Of a stretch of 9,720 bases of DNA, positions 1 to 6,462 are shown piece by piece (the first letter of the stretch is position 1; each line of letters begins with the position of its first letter). The notes below the pieces were generated by a model. That model was not told where the DNA came from, did no database searches, and was given only the letters and a program-made list of their open reading frames with translations. Made by a program: the position numbers and the translations under genes. Source of the DNA: RGIG8748 sp045539515 (GTDB taxonomy: Bacteria; Bacillota; Clostridia; UMGS1810); assembly GCA_045539515.1 (NCBI GenBank), contig JAZQFN010000081.1:1-9720 (forward strand), given 5' to 3'.

Positions 1-96
1 GCCAAAAGCCGCTATTTTACACACTTTGCTTGCTTCGTCATCGCTCATTGCCGTACCTTTGTACTGCCTGCTTCGCGCTTCCTCGCCTGCGTCCAT
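1..96 (-). CDS. Possible 5' fragment of an unidentified ORF, cut by the window edge
   Basis: On the minus strand an ATG at 96 opens a frame that stays open for all 32 codons to the edge. The peptide is hydrophilic and charged at first (MDAGEEARSRQYKG), has a second Met at residue 17, and ends KVCKIAAFG. The other two minus-strand frames contain stops, but all three plus-strand frames are also open here, so openness is weak evidence in this GC-richer patch. No clear Shine-Dalgarno sequence precedes the ATG (the upstream bases read AAGACGAACGAAA). I do not recognise the product. It may instead be part of a repeat element that includes the two hairpins to its right. Confidence 0.2.
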   Translation of the reverse strand, partial: MDAGEEARSRQYKGTAMSDDEASKVCKIAAFG

Positions 97-110
97 TTTC
101 GTTCGTCTTC

Positions 111-139
111 TCAGCGTGTCGACTTTATCGACACGCTGA
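111..139. repeat. Perfect 12-bp inverted repeat (hairpin 1 of 2)
   Basis: Arms TCAGCGTGTCGA (111-122) and TCGACACGCTGA (128-139) are perfect complements around a 5-base loop. There is no T-run on either side. It abuts hairpin 2 and shares base 139 with it. Its role is unknown: it may be an extra terminator element or part of a dispersed repeat. Confidence 0.75.
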
Positions 140-175
140 AGGAACGATTCGCTATGAATCGTTCCTTTTTCTTTT
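139..175 (+). terminator. Intrinsic terminator-like hairpin (hairpin 2 of 2)
   Basis: Arms AAGGAACGATTC (139-150) and GAATCGTTCCTT (156-167) pair perfectly over 12 bp around the loop GCTAT. On the plus strand a T-rich run (166-175, TTTTTCTTTT) follows directly, which is the form of a Rho-independent terminator for a transcript entering from the left. On the minus strand the A-rich run precedes the stem and no U-run follows, so it is a poorer terminator for the 666-residue gene, although the stem could still stabilise that mRNA's 3' end. Confidence 0.6.
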
Positions 176-206
176 CCGTTGCATTGTTCATTATAATTAT
201 TTTTTG

Positions 207-2207
207 TTATTGTTTTCTTCCCACATATAATGGTATTCTGTAGTTTTTAAGAAGTCTTAGGGGGAAGATGTCATTTTTAAGAATCTTTGTTTCGCCGTTT
301 TGCTTTTCTTCCACGGCAATGGGGAATATGTCGCGGTAGGTGTATCCGTTGGTGGAAGCCACCACAGATACCGTGGAATCGTGGTTAACAACTGCAGGCA
401 GCTCCTTATTGTGACCTATGCTTATAGTACCGCCCAGAACCTCTGTATGACCGCCGTTTATTGTCTTGAATGCAGTACCCCAGCTTTCTGTTTTAAAGCC
501 CATTATCCACACCTTGCCGCCGTCATTTAAAACCTCGGTAAAGGAGCGTTCGGGGTTTAAGTGCCTTGCCCATACCGTCTGACCTGTAAACGAGTAGGCA
601 GGTACATCTCTGTAGGGGTCACCGCCAACGGTGCATCCGCAGTTTTCTATGTATACCTTGCCGCCGGGCACTGAATTAAAGTACATAGCCGCAGTCTGAG
701 TGTGCAGGTCGCTCATTATAAGGGTACGCTTCCCGGCATGTTCTATAAATCTTAAATATCCGTAGAACTTTTCCCATGTAAACACATCTTCGAGGGCTAT
801 TGTACCTTCGTCGCCCTTTATTATAAACACACCGCGGTCTTTCATATCTATTATGTCTTCACCTGCTATGAAATTGCAGAACATAAAGTTTATTTTATCC
901 ACAGTTTCCGGTACATACATACTCTTGTTCACAAGGTACTTGCCGGGCTGAAAATATATGTATTTCTTTCCTGAGTCAAGAGCCTTCTGTATTGCATCGC
1001 TGTCATCGGTTATTCCGTCGGCTTTTGCACCAAAATCATTTACACACGCCCAGTCATCGGGGTTGTTGCTGTGAGGAATTTCGGGAGTATCTTCCACGGG
1101 CAGGGGAGCCGAAACTTCTTCATTGTCAAAGGCAGTATATACACTGTCGGATACATATTCTTTAATGTAAGAATCTTCTATAAGCTCTATAAAAGCATAT
1201 TGCAGACTGTACTGATATCCCTCTGTTTTAACATTTCGCACAAAGCAGGAACCCAGAGGGCAGAAGATTGCTGCATCAAGGGGATTTCCTCCGACTAATG
1301 ACGAATCCGTAAGCACCACATGAGCCGGTGCACCGTCAATTTTAAGTGCCTGCACAAAGTTGTTGCTTTTTAGATTTCTTATGGATGTTATGGTGTTTGC
1401 TACAAAGAAGCCTGCCTTCTTTTGATTGTAAATTGTTATATTCTCAAACACGGTGAAGTTTCTTGTGGGAAGCACCCTTACACCGTAGTCAAAACCATCT
1501 ATTTCAACGTCTTTTATGTAACAACCGGATACAATCTCGTGTTTTACTTCAAGTCCGGCATAACCCTTATTTTCGGGGTCAGAGGACACAATCTTAACAT
1601 TTCTCACGGCACCGGTGTTGTTGCCGAAGAATACCAGACCTACTGCTCCGGTATTTCCCTTTCCGGTGTCTATGGTAATATTCTCAAAGGTGTTTGTCAT
1701 AGCAAGGTTTGAGCCTTCCGCTTTCATAAAGCTTACCACGGGTTTGTTTGTACCGTATTCAAAGCCTTTGGAATTATCTTTAAGTTTAATTATAACTCCG
1801 TCACGGCTTTCGCCCATAAAGTGAATCTGCCTGTTCATTTCATATTTTGGAAGCCCTGCATATATGTTGGAAAGGTTTTCTAAAGTGTAGCTTACCGTGT
1901 CCGACACAAGGTATGTACCATTGGGGAAATACAGTATTTTTGTGGGCTCAAGCTCTTCGGGGAAAATAACAAAAAGAAGATTATTTTCCTTTCTTAATTC
2001 AAAGCTTATCCTTGCGTTGGGGTCTTCCATACCAAGAAGCTTTTGTTTTGCTTTCTCAAGTCCCTCAATGTTTGGTCTTAACACATCGTCAATGGCTCTG
2101 CAAAGTATTTCGGTGCAGTCGGTTTTTCCTGTGTTGTCCGCATTGTATGGTGGTTTGGTAACATCTACCACAGCATTGTTTTTTTCAAAATAGGGGAGTA
2201 ATGGCAT
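207..2207 (-). CDS. Tandem pectate-lyase-3-type right-handed beta-helix protein
   Basis: A 666-residue protein with two pectate-lyase superfamily (Pectate_lyase_3/GH28-related) modules. The first starts near residues 11-40 (VVDVTKPPYNADNTGKTD, then a helix) with ILYFPNGTYLV at 91-101. The second starts near 386-410 (WACVNDFGAKADGITDDSDA) with YFQPGKYLV at 418-426. This cap pattern, a D-G/D-N turn, a short helix, then a 'P-G-x-Y' strand, opens many parallel beta-helix polysaccharide-acting enzymes. Asn- and Gly-rich short strands (FENITID, VRNVKIV, FENITIY, IRNLKS) fit helix coils. The start has AAAGGAG nine bases upstream. The N-terminus (MPLLPYFEKNNA) shows no signal peptide, transmembrane segment or anchor, so the protein may be cytoplasmic or exported in another way. 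I cannot name a catalytic residue or substrate; lyase, hydrolase and non-catalytic binding roles all remain possible. It lies 75 bases after purC, behind a terminator. Confidence 0.8.
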   Translation of the reverse strand: MPLLPYFEKNNAVVDVTKPPYNADNTGKTDCTEILCRAIDDVLRPNIEGLEKAKQKLLGMEDPNARISFELRKENNLLFVIFPEELEPTKILYFPNGTYLVSDTVSYTLENLSNIYAGLPKYEMNRQIHFMGESRDGVIIKLKDNSKGFEYGTNKPVVSFMKAEGSNLAMTNTFENITIDTGKGNTGAVGLVFFGNNTGAVRNVKIVSSDPENKGYAGLEVKHEIVSGCYIKDVEIDGFDYGVRVLPTRNFTVFENITIYNQKKAGFFVANTITSIRNLKSNNFVQALKIDGAPAHVVLTDSSLVGGNPLDAAIFCPLGSCFVRNVKTEGYQYSLQYAFIELIEDSYIKEYVSDSVYTAFDNEEVSAPLPVEDTPEIPHSNNPDDWACVNDFGAKADGITDDSDAIQKALDSGKKYIYFQPGKYLVNKSMYVPETVDKINFMFCNFIAGEDIIDMKDRGVFIIKGDEGTIALEDVFTWEKFYGYLRFIEHAGKRTLIMSDLHTQTAAMYFNSVPGGKVYIENCGCTVGGDPYRDVPAYSFTGQTVWARHLNPERSFTEVLNDGGKVWIMGFKTESWGTAFKTINGGHTEVLGGTISIGHNKELPAVVNHDSTVSVVASTNGYTYRDIFPIAVEEKQNGETKILKNDIFPLRLLKNYRIPLYVGRKQ

Positions 2208-2229
2208 AGTGAATTTCTCCTTTTGTTAT

Positions 2230-2265
2230 AAAGAAAGTCTGCCGTAAAAATTCTTTACGGCAGAC
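2230..2265 (-). terminator. Rho-independent terminator after purC
   Basis: On the minus strand the arms GTCTGCCGTAAA (2265-2254) and TTTACGGCAGAC (2248-2237) form a perfect 12-bp stem around the loop GAATT, followed by TTTCTTT. It lies 17 bases after the purC stop and ends about 22 bases before the start codon of the next gene, so it should end most of the ileS-purC transcript. Confidence 0.85.
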
Positions 2266-2282
2266 CGACTTTGTATAAGATA

Positions 2283-2966
2283 TTATCTGTTAAGGATAAG
2301 CTTAGTAAGCTCTACAGGATCTACAATCTTGCCGTCCTTGTAAACTCTCATGTTACCGGAAGCAATTTCGTCAATAAGAATTACTTCGTCATTGTTGTAG
2401 CCGAATTCAAACTTAATATCCCAAAGGTCAAGGCCTATGGACTTTAAGTCATCTGCAACAATCTTTGTAATCTTAAGTGTCTGTTCCTTCATGCTTTCGA
2501 ACATTTCAGGGCTCATTACACCAAGAGCTGCAAGACCTTCGCCTGTTACAAGGGGGTCGCCCTTTGCATCGTTTTTGAATGTGCATTCAACATAGCCACC
2601 GGGAAGTACGGTGCCATCTTCAATGTATTCGCCGTATCTGCGGATAAAGCTTCCTGTAGCAACAAGTCTGCAGATAACTTCAAGACCATGACCGAATACC
2701 TTAGCAGGGAGAACTTCCATTGTAGCTTCTTCCACATTTGCATCAACGTAATGTGTTTTGATGCCGGCTTTTTTAAGAAGCTCAAAGTAGTGTATGGAAG
2801 TCTTTAAGTTTTCTTTACCGATGCCTTCAATAGTAAGCCCTACGGAATTTTCACCGGGATCGAATACGCCGTCTTTGCCTGTGCAGTCATCCTTGAATTT
2901 AAGCATTACATTGCCGTTTTCAAGCTGGTACACGTCTTTTGTTTTTCCTTCGTAAATCTTTTTCAT
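2283..2966 (-). CDS. purC: SAICAR synthetase (phosphoribosylaminoimidazole-succinocarboxamide synthase)
   Basis: PurC joins CAIR and aspartate with ATP to make SAICAR, a middle step of de novo purine synthesis, in the cytosol. The 227-residue product shows the family landmarks: the N-terminal KKIYEGKTKDVY strand-loop of the ATP site, LKFKDD, the core signature EVICRLVATGSFIRRYG near residue 100, and DIKFEFGYNN...ILIDEIASGNMRVY near the C-terminus. The IDEIASGNMR ending replaces the DE(I/F)SPD-R form of E. coli PurC and is, to my knowledge, normal for the short clostridial branch. I chose the ATG at 2966 over an in-frame GTG three codons upstream because GGAG lies 10 bases before the ATG but only 1 base from the GTG. 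The 23-base gap after ileS implies co-transcription. No other pur gene is in the window. Confidence 0.95.
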   Translation of the reverse strand: MKKIYEGKTKDVYQLENGNVMLKFKDDCTGKDGVFDPGENSVGLTIEGIGKENLKTSIHYFELLKKAGIKTHYVDANVEEATMEVLPAKVFGHGLEVICRLVATGSFIRRYGEYIEDGTVLPGGYVECTFKNDAKGDPLVTGEGLAALGVMSPEMFESMKEQTLKITKIVADDLKSIGLDLWDIKFEFGYNNDEVILIDEIASGNMRVYKDGKIVDPVELTKLILNR

Positions 2967-2989
2967 GTTTTGCACACTCCTTTATATAA

Positions 2990-5900
2990 TTACTTTCTTT
3001 CTACGCCAAGGTTAACCTTTTCGCCGTTAATGTTCCATTCTTTGGAGTTAGCGGTGTTATCGTTATTTATAGCTTCTGCGAGAACTTCGTCTTTGATAAA
3101 TTCTGCATTTTTAGCCATAATAGATTCTATCTTTTCGTTGCCGGATACATATATTTCTATATGATCCATTACTTCAAAGCCGGAATCCTTACGCATAGAC
3201 TGAATCTTACTGATGATTTCTCTTACAAAGCCTTCTTCAATAAGCTCTTCGGAAAGATTGGTGTCGAGCACCACGGTAATTCCGTTGTCGCTTTCTGTTG
3301 CAAAGCCTTCTGTCTTGGCAGATTCTATGAGTAAGTCTTCTCTTTCAAGCTTAATTTCGTTGCCGTCAATATCAAGGGTGATAAAACCGTTTGCTTCAAG
3401 CTCTTTGATTGCAGCATTGCCGTTTAACGCAGGGAGCATTGTTCTTATCTGACCTAAGAACTTGCCGTACTTGGGACCTACGGTCTTTAGCTGAGGCTTT
3501 AAGGTGTAGCTTGTAAAGCTGTCCACATTGTCTGTAAATTCCACTTCCTTAACGTTAAGCTCTTCTGCAATAATATCTGTAAAGAACTTATCGAGAGCCA
3601 CGCCCTCAGCCTTTACATACATCTTGCCTATGGGCTGTCTGTTCTTTATGGCAGATGCGTTTCTTGCGGCACGGCCCAGAACAACCACTTTAAGAACCTC
3701 GTCCATGTGAGCTTCAAGGTCTTTGTCAATAAGCTTTTCATCGGCTACAGGGTAGTCGCAAAGGTGAATGCTCTCGGGAGCAGTCTTGTCTATGGAACGA
3801 ACAAGATTTAAGTATATATCCTCTGTCATAAAAGGTATCATGGGAGCTGCAACCTTGCAAAGAGTTACAAGAGCTGTGTAGAGGGTCATATATGCGTTAA
3901 TCTTATCCTGAGGCATACCTTTAACCCAGAACCTCTCTCTGCTTCTTCTTACATACCAGTTGGAAAGCTCGTCGGTAAATTCCTGAAGGATTCTTGCTGT
4001 TTCTGTAATCTTGTAGTTACTTAAGAGATTATCTGCTTCCTTAACTACGGAGTTAAGCTTGGAGAGGAGCCACTTGTCCATTACGGAAAGGGTGGAGTAG
4101 TCAAGTGTATATTTTGTAGCATCAAATTCATCTATGTTTGCATAGAGAATAAAGAATGCATAAGTGTTCCAAAGTGTTCCCAAGAACTTTCTCTGACCTT
4201 CAGTTACCGCACCTGCGTGGAAACGGTTGGGAAGCCAGGGAGCGGAGTTGGAGTAGAAGTACCAACGGATTGCATCTGCACCGAATTGCTCAAGTGCGTC
4301 AAAGGGGTCTACCGCATTACCTTTGGACTTGGACATTTTCTGTCCGTTTTCATCCTGAACGTGACCGAGTACTATTACGTTTTCGTAAGGTGCTTTGTTA
4401 AAGAGAAGTGTGGACTCTGCAAGAAGTGAATAGAACCAACCTCTTGTCTGGTCAACGGCTTCGCTTATAAACTTGGCCGGGAAGTTTTCTTCAAAAATTT
4501 CCTTGTTTTCAAAGGGGTAATGCCACTGTGCAAAGGGCATAGCACCGGAGTCGAACCAACAGTCAATAACTTCGGAAACTCTGTGCATTTCACCGCCGCA
4601 CTCGGGGCACTTTATTGTTACCGCATCAATCCAGGGTCTGTGAAGCTCGATTTCCTCGGGGCAGTTATTGCTCATTTCCTTAAGCTCTGCAATGGAGCCT
4701 ATGGAGTGTCTGTGACCGCAGGAACATTCCCAGATGTTAAGGGGAGTACCCCAGTATCTGTCACGGCTTACGCCCCAGTCCTGTACATTTTTGAGCCAGT
4801 CGCCAAATCTACCTTTACCGATAGATTCGGGAATCCAGTTGATGGTATTATTGTTGCGGATGAGGTCTTCCTTAACAGCAGTCATTTTTATAAACCAGCT
4901 GTCTCTTGCATAGTAGATAAGGGGAGTATCACATCTCCAGCAGAAGGGGTAATCGTGCTCAAACTTGGGAGCATCGAAGAGAAGACCTGCCTTGTCAAGG
5001 TCTGTAAGAACTACCGGGTCTGCATCCTTTACAAACATACCTGCGTAAGGGGTTTCCTTGGTAAGGTGACCTTGTCCGTCTACAAACTGTACGAAGGGAA
5101 GGTCGTACTTTCTGCCTACATTGGCATCATCTTCACCAAATGCAGGTGCAATGTGTACTATACCTGTACCGTCGCTCATTGTAACGTAGCTGTCACAGGT
5201 AATATAGTGACCTTTCTTTTTCTGTGCTTCGCATACGGGTTTAACGAAATCAAAGAGGGGTTCGTATTCCTTGTGCTCAAGGTCTGCTCCCTTGTAGCTT
5301 TCAAGGATTTCGTATGCAGGAGTATCTTCTGTGGCAAGCTTTCCGAGAACCTTTTCAAGGAGAGCATTTGCCATATAGTAGGTGTAGCCGTCTGCCGCTT
5401 TTACCTTGCAGTAGTCGTCATCCGGATTTACACAAAGTGCCACGTTGGAGGGAAGTGTCCAGGGGGTGGTTGTCCATGCAAGGAAGTATGCATCTTCGCC
5501 CACTACCTTAAATCTTACCACGGCGGAGCGTTCTTTTACATTTTTATAACCCTGAGCTACTTCGTGAGAGGAAAGGGGAGTTCCGCATCTGGGGCAGTAG
5601 GGTACAATTTTAAAGCCTTTGTATAAAAGACCCTTTTCCCAAATCTTTTTAAGTGCCCACCATTCGGACTCGATGAAGTCGTTGTGGTATGTTACATAGG
5701 GGTCATCCATGTCAGCCCAGAAGCCAACTGTAGAGGAGAAATCCTCCCACATACCCTTATACTTCCACACACTTTCCTTACAGTGCTTAATAAAGGGTTC
5801 AAGACCGTATTCTTCAATCTGTTCCTTACCGTCCAATCCTAAGAGCTTTTCAACTTCAAGCTCTACAGGAAGACCGTGAGTATCCCAGCCTGCTTTTCTG

Positions 5901-6139
5901 GGTACCTTGTAGCCCTTCATTGTGCGGTATCTGGGAATCATATCCTTAATAACTCTGGTAAGAACATGACCTATATGAGGCTTACCGTTAGCAGTAGGGG
6001 GACCGTCGTAAAAAGTATAGGTTTCGCCCTCTTTACGGCTATCGATAGACTTCTGAAATATGTCGTTGTCCTTCCAGAACTTTTCTATAATCTTTTCTCT
6101 CTGTACAAAGTTAAGATTATTGTCAACTTTGTTGTACAT
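2990..6139 (-). CDS. ileS: Isoleucyl-tRNA synthetase, long eukaryote-like (type 2) form
   Basis: Class I synthetase that charges tRNA-Ile and edits mischarged valine. From the chosen start the protein has 1049 residues. It shows GPPTANGKPHIGH with HIGH at 55-58, CPRCGTPLSSHEVAQGY at 182-198, the editing-domain entry WTTTPWTLPSN at 222-232, GTGIVHIAPAFGEDD at 334-348, and KMSKS at 601-605. Further Cys pairs (CWRC at 400-403, CSC at 472-474, CPEC at 511-514) may bind zinc. The C-terminal part of roughly 150 residues looks like the extension of eukaryote-like bacterial IleRS rather than the zinc finger of the E. coli type. Type 2 enzymes are known for reduced mupirocin sensitivity; that is inference here. 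The frame extends 26 codons upstream, but the ATG at 6139 has GGAGG 8-9 bases before it and the promoter -10 lies inside the extension, so 6139 is the start. Co-transcribed with purC. Confidence 0.97.
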   Translation of the reverse strand: MYNKVDNNLNFVQREKIIEKFWKDNDIFQKSIDSRKEGETYTFYDGPPTANGKPHIGHVLTRVIKDMIPRYRTMKGYKVPRKAGWDTHGLPVELEVEKLLGLDGKEQIEEYGLEPFIKHCKESVWKYKGMWEDFSSTVGFWADMDDPYVTYHNDFIESEWWALKKIWEKGLLYKGFKIVPYCPRCGTPLSSHEVAQGYKNVKERSAVVRFKVVGEDAYFLAWTTTPWTLPSNVALCVNPDDDYCKVKAADGYTYYMANALLEKVLGKLATEDTPAYEILESYKGADLEHKEYEPLFDFVKPVCEAQKKKGHYITCDSYVTMSDGTGIVHIAPAFGEDDANVGRKYDLPFVQFVDGQGHLTKETPYAGMFVKDADPVVLTDLDKAGLLFDAPKFEHDYPFCWRCDTPLIYYARDSWFIKMTAVKEDLIRNNNTINWIPESIGKGRFGDWLKNVQDWGVSRDRYWGTPLNIWECSCGHRHSIGSIAELKEMSNNCPEEIELHRPWIDAVTIKCPECGGEMHRVSEVIDCWFDSGAMPFAQWHYPFENKEIFEENFPAKFISEAVDQTRGWFYSLLAESTLLFNKAPYENVIVLGHVQDENGQKMSKSKGNAVDPFDALEQFGADAIRWYFYSNSAPWLPNRFHAGAVTEGQRKFLGTLWNTYAFFILYANIDEFDATKYTLDYSTLSVMDKWLLSKLNSVVKEADNLLSNYKITETARILQEFTDELSNWYVRRSRERFWVKGMPQDKINAYMTLYTALVTLCKVAAPMIPFMTEDIYLNLVRSIDKTAPESIHLCDYPVADEKLIDKDLEAHMDEVLKVVVLGRAARNASAIKNRQPIGKMYVKAEGVALDKFFTDIIAEELNVKEVEFTDNVDSFTSYTLKPQLKTVGPKYGKFLGQIRTMLPALNGNAAIKELEANGFITLDIDGNEIKLEREDLLIESAKTEGFATESDNGITVVLDTNLSEELIEEGFVREIISKIQSMRKDSGFEVMDHIEIYVSGNEKIESIMAKNAEFIKDEVLAEAINNDNTANSKEWNINGEKVNLGVERK

Positions 6140-6176
6140 GGTGGAAATCCTCCGTTCCTTCTTTTTTAACTTATAT

Positions 6177-6205
6177 ATTATACAACTAAAATCAGTAATT
6201 GTCAA
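6177..6205 (-). promoter_or_regulatory. Sigma-A-type promoter of ileS-purC
   Basis: On the minus strand a perfect TTGACA (-35, 6205-6200) is separated by exactly 17 bases from a perfect TATAAT (-10, 6182-6177). Transcription would start near 6170, giving a leader of only about 30 bases to the ileS ATG, enough for the GGAGG site but not for a T-box. Confidence 0.88.
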
Positions 6206-6325
6206 CATTTGGAGCAAAAATATGTAGCTGTGTTTTTATGCTTTTTTCCGGACTTGTCTGCGAAAAAACAGCCCTTTTGAAAAGCCTGTAATTTAAATAA
6301 AAGAACTAATAATTCTCTGCTTTTG
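6206..6325. other. Spacer between divergent promoters; no clear element
   Basis: The gene-free stretch between the ileS and GH20 starts (6140-6458) holds the two divergent promoters and the GH20 leader, listed separately. The 120 bases between the two -35 boxes are AT-rich with several A- and T-runs. I see no convincing operator, tRNA, T-box or open frame in them. A weak imperfect dyad at about 6269-6288 (CAGCCC...GCCTG) has too many mismatches to call. Confidence 0.5.
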
Positions 6326-6354
6326 TTGACTTTACATAAAGCTTTGGCTATAAT
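6326..6354 (+). promoter_or_regulatory. Sigma-A-type promoter of the GH20 gene
   Basis: TTGACT (6326-6331) and TATAAT (6349-6354) are separated by 17 bases, a near-consensus housekeeping promoter. Transcription should start near 6361, leaving a leader of about 98 bases before the GH20 ATG. That leader contains the stem-loop and mini-ORFs described next. I see no clear CcpA (cre) box next to it. Confidence 0.85.
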
Positions 6355-6395
6355 ACAAAAGTAAGAATACCTTTAAAGTATTAAGGATTTTAAAG

Positions 6396-6447
6396 AAAGG
6401 AAAAGTGTAATGCAATTATCTTTTGAGTGATGATAATTGTATTATAC
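6396..6447 (+). promoter_or_regulatory. Stem-loop in the GH20 leader, just after a Shine-Dalgarno sequence
   Basis: AAAGGA at 6396-6401 is a good ribosome site, but it lies 57 bases before the GH20 ATG. Between them 6405-6420 pairs with 6432-6447 to form a 16-bp stem with an 11-base loop. Fourteen pairs are Watson-Crick, and the two exceptions (G6412-U6440, G6407-U6445) are G-U wobbles on the transcribed strand, so the RNA stem is unbroken. When folded, the stem brings AAAGGA to within about 14 bases of the GH20 ATG and hides the mini-ORF start at 6410. No U-run follows, so it is not a terminator. As DNA it could also be an operator with half-sites GTRTAATRCAATTATC. Confidence 0.65.
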
Positions 6448-6462
6448 GAGAAAACATTATGA
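6410..6462 (+). other. Two overlapping mini-ORFs leading into the GH20 start
   Basis: The ATG at 6410 (AAAGGA 8 bases upstream) opens MQLSFE, stopping at TGA 6428-6430. That stop overlaps the ATG of a second ORF (TGATG), MIVLYEKTL, whose TGA (6460-6462) overlaps the GH20 ATG (6459) as ATGA. Such stop-start overlaps can couple translation. Both ORFs lie largely within the stem-loop, so they may be a by-product of that inverted repeat. Neither peptide is recognisable. Confidence 0.25.

Noticed and set aside
30..230. A 66-codon plus-strand frame near the left edge
   Set aside because: It runs through both hairpins and into the end of the beta-helix gene; all three plus frames are open here, so it has no support as a gene.
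2967..2975. A GTG start for purC three codons upstream
   Set aside because: The GGAG would lie only one base before the GTG; spacing to the ATG at 2966 is normal.
4520..5626. A 368-codon open frame on the plus strand opposite ileS
   Set aside because: It is wholly antisense to a highly conserved ileS coding region, has low-complexity Val/Cys/Phe-rich composition and shows no domain; it is a shadow of the ileS codon use.
6140..6217. An upstream extension of ileS by 26 codons
   Set aside because: The extension overlaps the promoter -10 and the likely transcription start, while the ATG at 6139 has a GGAGG at the right distance.
6269..6300. A terminator-like dyad followed by T's on the minus strand between the divergent promoters
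   Set aside because: The stem needs several mismatches or wobbles, and no minus-strand transcript is expected to reach it.
6423..6458. A TTG start extending the GH20 protein by 12 residues
   Set aside because: The extra codons lie across the loop and 3' arm of the stem-loop, have no ribosome site of their own and add nothing that resembles the family's N-terminal domain.
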